Origin: Erysipelatoclostridium sp. An173
GTDB lineage: Bacteria > Bacillota_I > Bacilli_A > Erysipelotrichales > Coprobacillaceae
Length of the DNA stretch: 59,329 bases
Direction of reading: 5' to 3'
Assembly: GCF_002160495.1 (NCBI RefSeq)
Contig: NZ_NFKR01000017.1
Location: 1 to 59,329, forward strand
Below are positions 58,373 to 59,329 of this stretch, one piece after another. The notes under the pieces were generated by a model. That model worked only from the letters and a program-made list of their open reading frames with translations, did not search any database and was not told the DNA's origin. Every line of letters starts with the position of its first letter. The stretch's first letter is position 1. A program made the translations under genes and the position numbers.

Positions 58373-59008
58373 ATGAAAAAAAACTTTATTAGAGCAAAAA
58401 GTCAAGAGAATAAAAATATACGAATACAACAAATCATGGATACTACAGATAAATTATTTTATGAAAAAACTTACCATGAAATAACGCTAACAATGATTGC
58501 CAAAGAAATGAATCTTGCAAGAGGTGGACTCTATAAATATGTGACTTCAAAAGAAGAAATTTTTTTGATGATATATTTGCAAAAGCAAGGTATAATGTTG
58601 CAAGATATTGTAAATAATTTAAGTCGTGATAAAATAAATCCTGATTCATTATCAAAAGTAATAAGTCAAACAATTTATCAACATTTAGACTTTATTAAGT
58701 ATCATCAAATATTAAACGCTATAATCGAAACAAATGTGACTGTTGAAAAACTTGCTGAATTCAAATTAAAATCACACAAACAAATGACCAGTTTATTTAA
58801 TATATTAGAAAGAGTATTACAAAAAAACAGAATACAAATTTACGATTTATACCTAACAATATTATATCATTGTGTGTATCTATATGATCGTGTTGCCTAT
58901 AATAAGAACTATGTAAAAGCAATGAAACTTGCTAATCTTGAAATAGAAAATATTGATTTTGTAGAACATCTTTCCCACTTCATACATATAATTTTTTTTA
59001 ATAATTAA
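58373..59008 (+). CDS. TetR/AcrR-family regulator
   Basis: 211 residues. The N-terminal domain has QIMDTTDKLFYEKTYHEITL and TMIAKEMNLARGGLYKYVTS, the TetR helix-turn-helix with the Y-x-Y/H-F/Y ending. The rest is a helical effector domain. Start at 58373 behind GAGTG; ATG at 58367 and a long upstream frame to 58301 are less likely. It probably represses the divergent dehydrogenase-phosphatase operon. Confidence 0.85.
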   Translation: MKKNFIRAKSQENKNIRIQQIMDTTDKLFYEKTYHEITLTMIAKEMNLARGGLYKYVTSKEEIFLMIYLQKQGIMLQDIVNNLSRDKINPDSLSKVISQTIYQHLDFIKYHQILNAIIETNVTVEKLAEFKLKSHKQMTSLFNILERVLQKNRIQIYDLYLTILYHCVYLYDRVAYNKNYVKAMKLANLEIENIDFVEHLSHFIHIIFFNN

Positions 59009-59236
59009 AGTAAATTTTTTTATTACATATACCAATACTAAATTTAAACAATAGTAAAGATCATTTATTAATATCAATATTTAATAATCAAATCTAGTTA
59101 TTTGTAGTTTTCTTCTCGAATAAATCACTATCCCCCATTTCGACTGTTTTTCAATATTTCTTCAAATTTTCTAGAATAATCAACTTCTCTTTTTAACATT
59201 GTTATAAAACTTTTTTTCTATTATAAAAGTTAAAAT
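59009..59236. other. Gene-free AT-rich gap
   Basis: About 230 bases after the TetR gene without a frame or ribosome site that I can support. No terminator lies directly after the TetR stop codon. Confidence 0.4.
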
Positions 59237-59300
59237 AAGATTACCCAAATTGTTGCAGATAAGTGGTTACACTTTGCATTAATCAGGGTAATCTTTTTTG
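59237..59300 (+). terminator. Long-loop hairpin at the window end
   Basis: AAGATTACCC (59237-59246) and GGGTAATCTT (59286-59295) form a perfect 10-bp stem with a 39-base loop, followed by six T. A TATAAT (59302-59307) and AAAGGAG (59318-59324) follow. It resembles the hairpin of the toxin locus near 55551 in layout, but no toxin frame is visible before it. Confidence 0.5.
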
Positions 59301-59329
59301 ATATAATTCTTTCCTGTAAAGGAGTGAAT

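Overview
The window comes from a low-GC, AT-rich Gram-positive anaerobe. The very low GC, the many orphan cellobiose-family PTS permeases paired with RpiR regulators, the GH1/GH3/GH38/GH125 enzymes, the Bce-type module and the overall gene style suggest a gut Erysipelotrichia (Coprobacillaceae, e.g. the Thomasclavelia/Coprobacillus group). That placement is inference from gene content; there is no rRNA here to test it. Most genes lie on the minus strand in short operons closed by clear intrinsic terminators.

Layout. 1-1260: the 3' end of an IS transposase, then two 5'-truncated gene remnants meeting head to head (a MerR-type effector domain on minus, an unrecognised 3' fragment on plus), followed by an OFA-type MFS transporter. 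2.5-10.9 kb: cstA, a heterodimeric ABC exporter pair, an RNA-methyltransferase-like gene, an O-antigen-ligase-like membrane protein and a methyltransferase. 10.9-19.7 kb: two very small membrane proteins, a ZIP metal transporter, mscL with a zinc ribbon, a complete Bce-like ABC/two-component module and a membrane GDPD. 19.8-30.1 kb: GH1, a GNAT-KptA fusion, ArsR-nitroreductase, a cellobiose-type operon (EIIC-GH1-RDD) between two RpiR regulators, and a zinc-ribbon/TPR protein. 30.2-35.1 kb: a membrane protein/GntR operon with a perfect operator palindrome, HAD, NagB-like, and a lone ABC exporter. 35.2-49.1 kb: an orphan EIIC with a stand-alone RarA C-terminal-like protein facing an RpiR gene, a PLP sulphur enzyme, then an alpha-mannoside locus (EIIC-GH38-RpiR-GH3 operon plus GH125) under a strong cre, and an iron alcohol dehydrogenase. 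49.3-55.3 kb: small membrane or zinc proteins, GNAT, HAD, ROK regulator, PepD and several broken genes. 55.3-59.3 kb: a gene-poor stretch with a broken type I toxin-antitoxin-like locus and a displaced 3' end of lysS, then a phosphatase, an alcohol dehydrogenase and a divergent TetR regulator.

How the parts work together. Sugar catabolism dominates. Three EIIC permeases carry no EIIA or EIIB here, so they must borrow them. Each is paired with an RpiR-type SIS-domain regulator, and two of the operons carry CcpA (cre) sites. The mannoside operon recalls the E. coli logic in which a PTS imports a phosphorylated mannoside for a GH38 enzyme.

A recurring oddity is a set of small genes that are intact except for one in-frame TAA or a single frameshift (MerR remnant, a 78-codon small protein, a VOC protein, a holin-like toxin, a TetR remnant). 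They cluster near the lysS fragment and the window start, which suggests decaying accessory DNA around old integration or deletion junctions.
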